Positions 15,968 to 24,403 of a stretch of 64,000 bases of DNA are shown piece after piece. Origin of the DNA: Cribrihabitans_A neustonicus. Lineage in GTDB: Bacteria > Pseudomonadota > Alphaproteobacteria > Rhodobacterales > Rhodobacteraceae. The notes under the pieces are model-generated. The model was not told where the DNA came from. It saw only the letters and a program-made list of their open reading frames with translations, and searched no databases. The position numbers were made by a program, and so were the translations under genes. The stretch's first letter is position 1. Every line of letters starts with the position of its first letter. The stretch covers positions 165,207-229,206 of the forward strand of contig NZ_JBMERQ010000005.1 of the NCBI RefSeq assembly GCF_048820895.1. Direction: 5' to 3'.

Positions 15968-17176
15968 ATGGGATTGCGCAGCTTCTTTGACCGGATCGAG
16001 CCGCACTTCGAGAAGGGCGGCAAATACGAGAAACTCTTCCCCATCTACGAGATGGTGGAGAGCTTCCTCTACACCCCGAAAACCGTCACCTCGGTGGCGC
16101 CGCATGCCCGCTCCTACATCGATATGAAGCGGATCATGACCTATGTGGTGATCGCCACCATCCCCTGCATCCTGTGGGGCATGTGGAACACCGGCTACCA
16201 GACCAACTCCGCGATTGCTCTGCTGGGTCCGGAATCCGCCACCGGCTGGCGCATCTGGATCCTGCAGACGCTGGGGATTTCGCTGGATGCCTCGAACCCG
16301 CTCGCCAATATCGCGCATGGGTTCCTGTACTTCCTGCCGATTTATGTGGTCACGCTGGTCGCGGGCGGCATCTTTGAGGTGATTTTTGCCACCGTGCGCG
16401 GGCATGAGGTGAACGAGGGGTTCCTGGTCACCTCGATGCTCTATGCACTGATCCTGCCGGCCTCGACGCCGCTGTGGCAGGTGGCGCTTGGCATCATCTT
16501 CGGGGTGGTGATCGGCAAGGAGGTCTTTGGCGGCACCGGCAAGAACTTCCTGAACCCGGCGCTGACGGGCCGCGCGTTCCTGTATTTCGCCTATCCCGCA
16601 AACATGTCGGGCGACTCGATCTGGACCCCGGTGGACGGCTTTTCCGGCGCGACCGCGCTGGCGGTGTCGGCGTCTGACGGCTATCAGGCGCTGGCGGCCC
16701 AGGGCATCACCTGGTGGGATGCCTTCTACGGCACCATCCAGGGCAGCTTCGGTGAGACTTCGACGCTGGCATGTGCCATCGGGCTCGTGTTCCTGCTGGC
16801 CACGAAGATCGCCAACTGGCGGCTGGTTGCGGGCTGTCTGGGCGGCATGATCGGCTTCTCGCTGCTGCTTAACCTGATCGGATCCGAGGCCAACCCGATG
16901 TTCGCCATGCCCTGGTACTGGCATCTGGTGCTCGGCGGCTACGCCTTCGGCCTGGTCTTCATGGTGACCGAACCGGTCTCGGCCAGCCACACTAACCTCG
17001 GCCGCCTGATCTATGGCGCGCTGATCGGGGTGATGGTGGTGCTGATCCGGGTGATCAACCCGGCCTTCCCGGAAGGCATGATGCTGGCGATCCTGTTCGG
17101 CAACGTCTTTGCACCGCTGATCGACTACTTCGTCGTGCAGGCGAACATCAAACGGAGGGCGCGCCGCCATGTCTGA
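15968..17176 (+). CDS. nqrB: Na+-translocating NADH:quinone reductase subunit B
   Basis: NqrB is a polytopic membrane subunit with a covalently bound FMN and is part of the sodium path. The 402-residue protein has about ten hydrophobic helices. The flavinylation motif SGAT is present (DGFSGATALAV), with the FMN acceptor Thr229. FMN is attached by the ApbE protein encoded at 21.6 kb. The gene overlaps nqrC by 8 bases. Confidence 0.95.
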   Translation: MGLRSFFDRIEPHFEKGGKYEKLFPIYEMVESFLYTPKTVTSVAPHARSYIDMKRIMTYVVIATIPCILWGMWNTGYQTNSAIALLGPESATGWRIWILQTLGISLDASNPLANIAHGFLYFLPIYVVTLVAGGIFEVIFATVRGHEVNEGFLVTSMLYALILPASTPLWQVALGIIFGVVIGKEVFGGTGKNFLNPALTGRAFLYFAYPANMSGDSIWTPVDGFSGATALAVSASDGYQALAAQGITWWDAFYGTIQGSFGETSTLACAIGLVFLLATKIANWRLVAGCLGGMIGFSLLLNLIGSEANPMFAMPWYWHLVLGGYAFGLVFMVTEPVSASHTNLGRLIYGALIGVMVVLIRVINPAFPEGMMLAILFGNVFAPLIDYFVVQANIKRRARRHV

Positions 17177-17981
17177 GACGCAGACTCCTGAACCCAAGGG
17201 CCTGATCGGCCGCTTCCTGGCCGCTTCGCCGGACTCGGTGGGCAAGACCGTCTTTGTCGCGGTGGCCGTCTGCCTTGTCGCCTCGATGATCGTGTCGACC
17301 GCCGCGGTGTCGCTGCGGCCCGTGCAGGAAGCCAACAAGCTGCGCGACAAGCAGCTGAACATCCTGCAGGTCGCGGGCCTCTACGAGCCGGGCCAGGACG
17401 TGGCCGAGGCCTTCCAGGCCTTCGAGCCGAAGGTGCTGGAGCTGGAAACCGGCACCTTCACCGACCGCTTCGACCCGGCCGAATTCGACGATCTCGCCGC
17501 CGCGCAGGACCCGGAGACCAGCCGTGCGCTTGACGACGACCCGGCCGGCATTGGCCGCCAGTCGCTCTACAAAACTGTCTATCTGCTGCGCGACGAGTCC
17601 GGCGCGCTCGACAAGGTGATCCTGCCGGTGCACGGCTATGGCCTGTGGTCGACGCTCTATGGCTACATCGCGCTGGAGGAGAACGGCAACGACATCTTTG
17701 GCCTGCAGTTCTACCAGCACGGCGAAACCCCGGGCCTCGGCGCCGAGGTGGACAACCCGCGCTGGAAGGTGCTGTGGCGTGACAAGAAGCTGCGCGACGG
17801 CGAGGACACGCTGCAGATCTCGGTGTCCAAGACCGCGCCCGCGGCCGGCCCCGAATACCACGTCGACGCGCTGGCAGGCGCGACCCTGACCACCGTGGGT
17901 GTCGACAACCTGCTGAAGTTCTGGATGGGCGAGGAGGGCTATGCACCCTTCCTGAAGGCCCTGCGCGAGGGAGGCATCTGA
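17169..17981 (+). CDS. nqrC: Na+-translocating NADH:quinone reductase subunit C
   Basis: NqrC has one N-terminal membrane helix (about residues 23-45) and a periplasmic FMN-binding domain. In the 270-residue protein the flavinylation motif is AGAT (DALAGATLTTVG), with acceptor Thr239; the usual Ser of SGAT is Ala here. GLGAEVDNPRW near 195 is a further family signature. It overlaps nqrB at its start and nqrD by one base at its end (TGATGG). Confidence 0.95.
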   Translation: MSETQTPEPKGLIGRFLAASPDSVGKTVFVAVAVCLVASMIVSTAAVSLRPVQEANKLRDKQLNILQVAGLYEPGQDVAEAFQAFEPKVLELETGTFTDRFDPAEFDDLAAAQDPETSRALDDDPAGIGRQSLYKTVYLLRDESGALDKVILPVHGYGLWSTLYGYIALEENGNDIFGLQFYQHGETPGLGAEVDNPRWKVLWRDKKLRDGEDTLQISVSKTAPAAGPEYHVDALAGATLTTVGVDNLLKFWMGEEGYAPFLKALREGGI

Positions 17982-18634
17982 TGGCTCAGTCCAAGAAGGA
18001 AATGCTGATCGACCCGCTGGTCGACAACAACCCGATCACCCTGCAGGTGCTGGGCATCTGCTCGGCGCTGGCGGTGACCTCGTCGCTGCAGGTGGCCTTT
18101 GTGATGACGCTGGCGGTGACCTTCGTGACCGCATTCTCCTCAATGTTCATCTCGATCCTCAGGAACCAGATCCCGGGCTCGATCCGGATCATCGTGCAGA
18201 TGGTGATCATCGCCTCGCTGGTGATCCTGGTGGACCAGGTGCTGAAGGCCTACGCCTTCGATATCTCCAAGACGCTGTCGGTCTTCGTCGGCCTGATCAT
18301 AACCAACTGCATCGTGATGGGCCGCGCCGAAGCCTTCGCCATGAAGAACCCGCCGGTGGCCTCCTTCATCGACGGTCTCGGCAACGGTCTGGGCTACGGT
18401 CTGATCCTGATGCTGGTCGGCTTCATCCGCGAGCTGTTTGGCGCGGGCTCGCTGTTCGGCGTCACCATCATGGAGACCGTGAACAACGGCGGCTGGTACA
18501 TGCCGAACGGCCTTCTGCTGCTGCCGCCCTCGGCCTTCTTCGTGATCGGCCTGCTGATCTGGGCCTTCCGCACCTGGAAGCCGAACCAGGTCGAAGAACG
18601 TGAATTCAAGATCCAGACGGTGGAGGCACACTGA
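17981..18634 (+). CDS. nqrD: Na+-translocating NADH:quinone reductase subunit D
   Basis: This 217-residue integral membrane subunit has six predicted helices, of the NqrD/RnfE family. Signatures include LVDNNPITLQVLGICSALAV near the N-terminus and VGLIITNCIVMGRAEAFA near 105, where the conserved Cys (TNCIVMGR) helps bind the intramembrane iron centre together with NqrE. Its stop and the nqrE start overlap (TGATGG). Confidence 0.95.
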   Translation: MAQSKKEMLIDPLVDNNPITLQVLGICSALAVTSSLQVAFVMTLAVTFVTAFSSMFISILRNQIPGSIRIIVQMVIIASLVILVDQVLKAYAFDISKTLSVFVGLIITNCIVMGRAEAFAMKNPPVASFIDGLGNGLGYGLILMLVGFIRELFGAGSLFGVTIMETVNNGGWYMPNGLLLLPPSAFFVIGLLIWAFRTWKPNQVEEREFKIQTVEAH

Positions 18635-19242
18635 TGGAAGGGCTGATCTCGCTGGCCGTAAAGGCCGTCTTTGTCGAAAACCTGGCGCTGTCCTTCTTCC
18701 TGGGCATGTGTACCTTCATCGCGGTGTCGAAGAAGATCTCGACCGCGCTGGGGCTGGGGATCTCGGTCATGGTGGTGCAGGCCATCACCGTGCCGGCCAA
18801 CAACCTGCTGCTGACCTATCTGCTGAAGCCCGGCGCGCTGGCCTGGGCGGGGTTCCCGGACGTGGACCTCACATTCCTCGGCCTGATCTCCTATATCGGC
18901 GTGATCGCGGCGATGGTGCAGATCCTGGAGATGATCCTCGATAAGTACTTTCCGCCGCTCTACAACGCGCTGGGGATCTTCCTGCCGCTGATCACGGTGA
19001 ACTGCGCGATCCTCGGCGGCTCGCTGTTCATGGTGGAACGCGACTACAACTTTGCCGAGGCAACGACCTATGGTCTGTCTTCCGGCTTCGGCTGGGCGCT
19101 GGCGATCACCGCGATGGCGGGCGTGCGCGAGAAGCTGAAATATTCCGACGTGCCGGACGGCCTGCAGGGCCTGGGCATCACCTTTATCACCGCAGGTCTG
19201 ATGGCGATGGCCTTCATGTCCTTCAGCGGCGTCAAACTGTAA
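18634..19242 (+). CDS. nqrE: Na+-translocating NADH:quinone reductase subunit E
   Basis: This 202-residue membrane subunit is of the NqrE/RnfA family, related to NqrD with inverted topology. Signatures include FVENLALSFFLGMCTFIAVSK near 12-32 and LPLITVNCAILGGSLF near 112-127, both carrying the conserved Cys that contribute to the shared iron-sulfur/iron site. It is followed after 15 bases by nqrF, with an AAGGAGAG ribosome site in between. Confidence 0.95.
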   Translation: MEGLISLAVKAVFVENLALSFFLGMCTFIAVSKKISTALGLGISVMVVQAITVPANNLLLTYLLKPGALAWAGFPDVDLTFLGLISYIGVIAAMVQILEMILDKYFPPLYNALGIFLPLITVNCAILGGSLFMVERDYNFAEATTYGLSSGFGWALAITAMAGVREKLKYSDVPDGLQGLGITFITAGLMAMAFMSFSGVKL

Positions 19243-19257
19243 GGAGAGCGCGGAAAC

Positions 19258-20478
19258 ATGGAAACTTTCACGCTCGGCGTTGCCCTGTTCACCGTGATCG
19301 TGCTGGCGCTGGTGACCATCATCCTGGTCGCCCGCTCCCGCCTGGTCTCTTCCGGCAACGTCAACATCACCATCAACGGTGAAAAAACCATCTCGGTCCC
19401 CGCGGGCGGCAAGCTTCTGCAGACGCTCGCGGCCGAGAAGCTCTTTGTCCCCTCCGCCTGCGGGGGCGGCGGCACCTGCGCGCAGTGCCGGGTGCGGGTG
19501 CATTCCGGCGGAGGCTCGATCCTGCCGACCGAGGAGAGCCACATCACCAAGCGGGAAGCCGCCTGCGGCGACCGCCTGTCCTGCCAGGTCTCGGTCAAGC
19601 AGGACATGGACATCGAGGTCCCCGAAGAGGTCTTCGGCGTCAAGAAATGGCGCTGCAAGGTGCGCTCGAACGAGAACGTGGCGACCTTCATCAAGGCGCT
19701 GGTTCTGGAACTGCCCGAAGGCGAGGACGTGAACTTCCGCGCCGGCGGCTACATCCAGATCGAAGCGCCCGCGCACCGGCTGAAGTACACCGACTTCGAC
19801 ATCGAGGACGAGTACCGCGAGGATTGGGACCGCTTCAATCTGTGGCAGTATGAATCCGTGGTGGACGTGCCGGTCGAGCGCGCCTATTCGATGGCCAACT
19901 ACCCCGACGAGAAGGGCATCATCATGCTCAACGTCCGGGTTGCCTCGCCGCCGCCGGGTTCCACCGATATCCCGGCTGGCAAGATGTCCTCCTACATCTT
20001 CAACCTGAAGCCTGGCGATGAGGTGACTATCTCCGGCCCGTTCGGCGAGTTCTTCGCCCGCGATACCGACAAGGAGATGGTCTTCATCGGCGGCGGCGCC
20101 GGCATGGCGCCGATGCGCAGCCACATCTTCGATCAGCTGAAGCGTCTGAAGACCAAGCGCAAGATCAGCTTCTGGTACGGTGCGCGGTCGAAGAAGGAAA
20201 TGTTCTTCGTCGAGGACTTCGACCAGCTTGCGGCGGAGAACCCGAACTTCGAATGGCACGTCGCCCTGTCCGACGCGCAGCCGGAGGACGACTGGAAGGG
20301 CTATACCGGTTTCATCCACAATGTCCTTTACGAAGAATACCTCAAGAACCACCCGGCGCCGGAAGATTGCGAGTTCTACATGTGCGGCCCGCCGATCATG
20401 AACCAGTCGGTGATCAACATGCTGCTGGAACTGGGCGTGGACCGCGAGGACATCATGCTCGACGATTTCGGCGGCTGA
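19258..20478 (+). CDS. nqrF: Na+-translocating NADH:quinone reductase subunit F
   Basis: NqrF is the NADH-oxidising entry subunit. The 406-residue protein starts with one membrane helix (residues 5-25), then a 2Fe-2S ferredoxin domain with C68, C74, C77 and C109 (SACGGGGTCAQC ... RLSC). A ferredoxin-reductase FAD domain follows (RAYSMANYPDE near 215), then an NADH-binding domain (GGGAGMAPMRSH near 280, and the C-terminal YMCGPPIMNQ). It is the last structural gene and is followed by a strong terminator at 20505. Confidence 0.96.
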   Translation: METFTLGVALFTVIVLALVTIILVARSRLVSSGNVNITINGEKTISVPAGGKLLQTLAAEKLFVPSACGGGGTCAQCRVRVHSGGGSILPTEESHITKREAACGDRLSCQVSVKQDMDIEVPEEVFGVKKWRCKVRSNENVATFIKALVLELPEGEDVNFRAGGYIQIEAPAHRLKYTDFDIEDEYREDWDRFNLWQYESVVDVPVERAYSMANYPDEKGIIMLNVRVASPPPGSTDIPAGKMSSYIFNLKPGDEVTISGPFGEFFARDTDKEMVFIGGGAGMAPMRSHIFDQLKRLKTKRKISFWYGARSKKEMFFVEDFDQLAAENPNFEWHVALSDAQPEDDWKGYTGFIHNVLYEEYLKNHPAPEDCEFYMCGPPIMNQSVINMLLELGVDREDIMLDDFGG

Positions 20479-20504
20479 GCCGAAGGCATTCAGAGTCGAC
20501 GAAA

Positions 20505-20540
20505 AAAGCCCCGGATGCCAGCATCCGGGGCTTTCTGTTT
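20505..20540 (+). terminator. Rho-independent terminator of the nqr operon
   Basis: AAAGCCCCGGATGC (20505-20518) pairs perfectly with GCATCCGGGGCTTT (20521-20534), followed by CTGTTT. It lies 26 bases after the nqrF stop. The A-rich left flank (20502-20507) would let it act on the opposite strand too, for the convergent CBS-domain gene. Confidence 0.9.
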
Positions 20541-20655
20541 GTACCGCAGTGTGGAAGCGAGCCGTTCCGCTGGGGCACCGGTGGCCGGAATTCGACCCGA
20601 ATTCCGGGCCGAAAAAATCGGATTCTTCCGGTGCCCGCGGCCAGCGCCATGCGTC

Positions 20656-21180
20656 CTAGCCGACGATCATCTGCTTCATCCGGAGCGCTTCGTACTCCAG
20701 CTCCTCAAGCCGGTAGTTCACCACATCGCCGATGGTGATCATGCCGCAGAGGGCGCCGTCCTTCATCACCGGCATGTGGCGGAAGCGGCCCTCGGTCATC
20801 ACCTTGGCGACGTCGATCAACCGGTCTTCCGGCGTGCAGGTGCGCACCTCGGTGGTCATCAGCTCCTCGACCTTCTGCGGCAGCGTGTGGCCCGGCGTCT
20901 CCGCCATGCGGCGCACGATGTCGCGCTCCGACAGGATGCCCTTCAGATCGCCGTTCTGATCGGTCACCACCAGCGCGCCGATGCGCTTGTCGCGCAAGAT
21001 CTCGACCACATGGCCGATGGTGTCGGCGGGCCGGATGCCATAGACCGCGTTGCCCTTCTTTTTCAAAAGCTGGGCAACAGTCGACTGGGAGTGCGACAGG
21101 TTGGACTCGGCCGACTGGCTGTAGGTATGGTGGTCTTCCTTGTCGCCCCGCGTCGGAGGTTGATAAGAGAATGGTGCCAT
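20656..21180 (-). CDS. CBS-domain pair protein
   Basis: This 174-residue protein consists of two CBS domains (about residues 33-90 and 98-158), which usually bind adenosine nucleotides. Visible signatures are IGALVVTDQNGDLKGILSERDIVRRM and RHMPVMKDGALCGMITIGDVVNYR. A polar, Ser/Gln-rich 30-residue N-terminus precedes them. The ATG used has AGGAG 9 bases upstream; longer in-frame starts (for example at 21207) lack one. It sits convergent to nqrF. A role as an energy-state sensor is only a guess. Confidence 0.85.
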   Translation of the reverse strand: MAPFSYQPPTRGDKEDHHTYSQSAESNLSHSQSTVAQLLKKKGNAVYGIRPADTIGHVVEILRDKRIGALVVTDQNGDLKGILSERDIVRRMAETPGHTLPQKVEELMTTEVRTCTPEDRLIDVAKVMTEGRFRHMPVMKDGALCGMITIGDVVNYRLEELEYEALRMKQMIVG

Positions 21181-21290
21181 AGGTCTTTGCTCCTCTTGCT
21201 CCTGCATCAGCCCATATGGGTATCTTACCCCGGCTGTGCCATGCGCAAAGAAAAATCCTTGGCAGCGCAAAGAATTATGTGAAGGGAAGC

Positions 21291-21479
21291 ATGTTGGGCG
21301 ATCTCTACCTTACTCCGCTCAGCGGGGTTGTTCTGGTCTTTGTTGTGGTGGTCTGCGGCCATCTCTACCGGCAGAATTGGAAGACCCAGCCGCCGAATGC
21401 GCGGCTGAGGGCCTGGCTGTTTGGTGTGCCGGCTGCGCTTGGCCTGCTGGCGCTCGCTTTCCTGCCCTTGAAATACTAG
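21291..21479 (+). CDS. Small membrane protein of unknown function (62 aa)
   Basis: This 62-residue protein has two hydrophobic segments (about residues 8-24 and 43-60) separated by a basic/polar loop (YRQNWKTQPPNARLRAW), suggesting a two-helix inner-membrane hairpin. GAAGGGA precedes the ATG by 4-5 bases. It lies 93 bases upstream of apbE in the same direction and within the nqr neighbourhood. I do not recognise a family. It may assist Na+-NQR assembly or simply share the transcript. Confidence 0.6.
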   Translation: MLGDLYLTPLSGVVLVFVVVVCGHLYRQNWKTQPPNARLRAWLFGVPAALGLLALAFLPLKY

Positions 21480-21572
21480 CCCCTGGCGTGTCCCGGCCGC
21501 GTCTGACATGGGTTTGACTCTGACGCGGGGCAGGGGCATATGGGCGCGGATGTTTCTTCCGGAGGTCGCCCG

Positions 21573-22598
21573 ATGCCCAAATGGTTTCTGCTTGCCGTGA
21601 TCCTGCTCGTGCCGGGCTGCTGGTTCGGGGACGACACCGAAACCCTGCGCCTGTCCGGCCAGACGATGGGCACCACCTATAACATCACGGCGACCGGCCC
21701 CGGGCTGGAGGAAGAGGCGCTGTCGGCCAAGGTCGAGTCCGCTCTGGCCGCGGTCAACGCGAAGATGTCGAACTGGGATCCGGCGTCGGAGGTGTCCACC
21801 TTCTCTGCGTCAGAACTCACCGAACCGGTGACAGTCTCCGCCGAGTTCGCCACCGTCATTGCCGCGGCCGGCGAAGTGCACGAGAAGAGCGGCGGCAAGT
21901 TCGACGTGACGCTGGGCCCGCTGATCGAGCTCTGGGGCTTCGGGCCGCGCAAGCCGGAAGATCCGCTGCCCTCCGACGAAAGCATTGCCAGTGCCTTGGC
22001 TGAGGTCGGCCAGGGGCGGCTGCTGACACTGGACAAGGAAGCGGGCACGCTTGCGAAGGCCGCGCCGGGGGTCGGCATCAACCTATCCGCCATCGCCAAG
22101 GGCTACGGGATCGACGCGGTTGCGGCTACTTTGGAAGACGCGGGCGTTACCGATTACATGGTTGAAATCGGCGGCGACCTTTATGCCAAGGGCGAGAACC
22201 CCGAAGGCGACCCCTGGCAGATCGGTATCGAAAAGCCGGAGGCCGCCGCCAAGACCGTGCAGCTGGTGGTGCCGGTCAGCAACCGCGGGCTTGCCACCTC
22301 GGGCGACTACCGCAACTACTTCGAACATGAAGGCACCCGCTATTCGCATATTCTGGACCCGGTATCCGGCCGGCCGGTGACCCATGCGACCACTTCCGTC
22401 ACCGTGGTTGCGGAGGATGCGATGATGGCGGATGCCTGGGCGACTGCGCTGCTCGCCGCCGGCAGCAAGGACGGGCTGCGGCTGGCCGAAACCCACGGGA
22501 TCGCCGCTTTCTTCATCGATAGGGATGTGGAGGCGGGCGCCGATGCATATGTGACGTCGCAAAGCAGCGGATTCACCGCGCTGATGCCGCAAAACTGA
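21573..22598 (+). CDS. apbE: FAD:protein FMN transferase, lipoprotein
   Basis: ApbE moves FMN from FAD onto a Thr of SGAT motifs, here presumably NqrB Thr229 and NqrC Thr239. The 341-residue protein begins with a lipoprotein signal (MPKWFLLAVILLVPGC, lipid-bearing Cys16), placing it on the periplasmic side. Family marks are SGQTMGTTYNIT, NAKMSNWDPASEVSTF, GVGINLSAIAKGYGID and SRYS-like HILDPVSGRPV. GGAGGT lies 6 bases before this ATG; an ATG 33 bases upstream lacks a ribosome site. nqrM follows 25 bases later. Confidence 0.93.
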   Translation: MPKWFLLAVILLVPGCWFGDDTETLRLSGQTMGTTYNITATGPGLEEEALSAKVESALAAVNAKMSNWDPASEVSTFSASELTEPVTVSAEFATVIAAAGEVHEKSGGKFDVTLGPLIELWGFGPRKPEDPLPSDESIASALAEVGQGRLLTLDKEAGTLAKAAPGVGINLSAIAKGYGIDAVAATLEDAGVTDYMVEIGGDLYAKGENPEGDPWQIGIEKPEAAAKTVQLVVPVSNRGLATSGDYRNYFEHEGTRYSHILDPVSGRPVTHATTSVTVVAEDAMMADAWATALLAAGSKDGLRLAETHGIAAFFIDRDVEAGADAYVTSQSSGFTALMPQN

Positions 22599-22623
22599 AC
22601 ACACGCTAGGTGAGGGACCGGGC

Positions 22624-22860
22624 ATGACCACTTTCATTCTGGCCTTTGGCATCCTGCTCATCGTGACGGTGGGCATGTCGCTGGGGGTGATGCTGATGGG
22701 GAAGACAATCAAAGGCAGCTGCGGCGGCCTGAATGCGATTTCCGGGGCCGACAAATGTGTGGTCTGTGCCAAGGACATTGACCCGGACAGCCCGCTGCGC
22801 GAGCGCCTGCAATGCCCCCGCGCCAAGCAGATGGCCGAGCGGATGGCGGTCCAGGACTGA
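22624..22860 (+). CDS. nqrM: Na+-NQR maturation protein NqrM
   Basis: NqrM is a small membrane-anchored protein needed to assemble active Na+-NQR, probably by delivering iron to the NqrD/NqrE site. The 78-residue protein has one N-terminal helix (residues 4-25) and the conserved cysteines C33, C45 and C48 (GSCGGLN and KCVVC), plus one near residue 63. It directly follows apbE, as in other Na+-NQR gene sets, and is followed by a terminator. Confidence 0.92.
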   Translation: MTTFILAFGILLIVTVGMSLGVMLMGKTIKGSCGGLNAISGADKCVVCAKDIDPDSPLRERLQCPRAKQMAERMAVQD

Positions 22861-23321
22861 GCCTCTGCCGCGCTCAGGCGGCGTCACACTCCGATCAGAA
22901 TGAAGGGCTGCCCCTGCTGGCGGCCTTTTTCAATCGCGGTGCAAATGCCCCTTTGCGCCGGACGCCAAGGGCGTGGGGGAAATCCGGACTAGTGCGAAAA
23001 GCCGCGCGCGCGTCCTGGGCTGGCGAAGCTTTGCCGCCTGAAAGCAGGTGAGGGGCCGCCTGAGGACAATTGTACCCCCTGTATAGGCGAACCCGCAGTT
23101 GGCACTGAAGCGGACCTACTGCATCACGTCACCAGAACCTGCACGGACACGCGCCGGGCCTTGGCAAAGCGCGGATTAGGAGGTTTGATGAGAGCAGCCA
23201 TCGGTGACTGATCCCATTCAGTGATTTGCGGCCGGGATGCCACTTGTTTGGGAAGAGGCACAGGCTGCGGCATGGCCGCCGTGGCCGGCCCGGCAGGGGC
23301 GCAGCCAGAGGGAGGACGTGC
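22861..23321. other. Noncoding region between nqrM and the aldo/keto reductase
   Basis: Apart from the terminator at 22905-22931, this 461-base region shows nothing I can assign. The open frames within it lack ribosome sites and protein-like composition. A promoter for the downstream reductase should be present; CAATTG...TGTATAGG around 23068-23086 is a weak possibility. Confidence 0.5.
22905..22931 (+). terminator. Rho-independent terminator after nqrM
   Basis: GGCTGCC (22906-22912) pairs with GGCGGCC (22919-22925) through seven pairs including one G-U, around a 6-base loop, and is followed by TTTTTC. It lies 45 bases after the nqrM stop and ends the apbE-nqrM transcript. Confidence 0.72.
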
Positions 23322-24338
23322 ATGACCCCAAATACGATGAACAAACTTGGCCGCGTTGATCTGGAGGTTTCGGCCTTCGGATTTGGCACCGCGCCGATCG
23401 GCAATATCTTCCGCCAGGTTGACGAGGCAACCTCGGAGGCGATGGTGCAGCACGCCTGGGACGCTGGAGTACGCTATTTCGACACCGCCCCAATGTATGG
23501 CCACGGGCTGGCGGAGCTGCGCACGGGGCAAAGCCTGCGCTGGAAGAACCGGGACGATTTCGTGCTGTCGTCCAAGGTCGGGCGTGTGCTGAAGTCTGCC
23601 CGCCGCCAGGACATCGACTTCGCGCCCTGGACCAACGCAGCGCCCTTCACCATGGAGTTCGACTACAGCTACGACGGCACCATGCGCTCGGTGGAGGACA
23701 GCCTGCAGCGGATGGCGCTTGAGCGGCTCGACATTTGTTTCATCCATGACATCGACGTCTTCACCCGCGGCAGCGAACAGCCTGAGGTCTTCGAAAAAGC
23801 GATGGACGGAGCCTGGAAGGCGCTGGAAAGCCTGCGCAATCAAGGCCTGGTCAAGGCAATTGGCGTGGGCGTGAACGAGTGGGAAGTCTGCCAGGCGGCG
23901 CTGGAGCAGCGCGACTTTGACTGTTTCCTGCTGGCAGGCCGTTACACGCTGCTGGAGCAGGCTGCGCTCGACACGTTTCTGCCGCTTTGCGAAACGCGCG
24001 GCACGGCGGTGGTCGTGGGCGGCGGCTTCAACTCCGGCATCCTCGCCACCGGCGCGCGGGAAGGCGCGAAGTACAACTACGCTCCTGCGCCCGCCGAAGT
24101 CATGCAGAAGGTGGCGAAGATCGAAGGCGTTTGCTTGGAATACGATGTGCCGCTGGCGGCCGCAGCACTGCAATTCGTGGTCGCGCACCCGGCGGTGCCG
24201 ACCTTCATGGCGGGCACCCGCACTGTGGAGCAGCTGGAGCAGAACCTGAATTGGTTCAGCCACGAAATCCCGGTGCAGTTCTGGGCCGATCTGAAAGCAA
24301 AAGGCCTCCTGCGCGAAGACGCGCCGGTCCCGGCCTGA
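23322..24338 (+). CDS. Aldo/keto reductase (aldose 1-dehydrogenase/pyridoxal dehydrogenase-like)
   Basis: This 338-residue protein belongs to the aldo/keto reductase superfamily. The catalytic tetrad can be placed as Asp and Tyr in FDTAPMYGHG (near 50-59), Lys in LSSKVGR (near 84) and His in CFIHDID (near 142). The closest branch by motif appears to be the D-threo-aldose (L-fucose) 1-dehydrogenase / pyridoxal 4-dehydrogenase group, which has this length. GGAGG lies 6 bases before the ATG; MNKLG five codons later is an alternative start. No pathway partner is adjacent, so the substrate stays open. Confidence 0.87.
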   Translation: MTPNTMNKLGRVDLEVSAFGFGTAPIGNIFRQVDEATSEAMVQHAWDAGVRYFDTAPMYGHGLAELRTGQSLRWKNRDDFVLSSKVGRVLKSARRQDIDFAPWTNAAPFTMEFDYSYDGTMRSVEDSLQRMALERLDICFIHDIDVFTRGSEQPEVFEKAMDGAWKALESLRNQGLVKAIGVGVNEWEVCQAALEQRDFDCFLLAGRYTLLEQAALDTFLPLCETRGTAVVVGGGFNSGILATGAREGAKYNYAPAPAEVMQKVAKIEGVCLEYDVPLAAAALQFVVAHPAVPTFMAGTRTVEQLEQNLNWFSHEIPVQFWADLKAKGLLREDAPVPA

Positions 24339-24403
24339 CCGAGTGTCCGCAGCGGGCCCCCGCGCGGCAGCCTCGTTTTTGTTCCTTCCGGCGGAGCGGC
24401 GGC

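Noticed and set aside
15782..20352. Long minus-strand frames (526 and 652 codons) under nqrB-nqrF
   Set aside because: Shadow frames: their composition is dominated by His, Arg, Asp and Gln, and the plus-strand genes are unambiguous.
22812..23051. 79-codon frame spanning the end of nqrM
   Set aside because: It overlaps nqrM in another frame, runs through the terminator and has no ribosome site.
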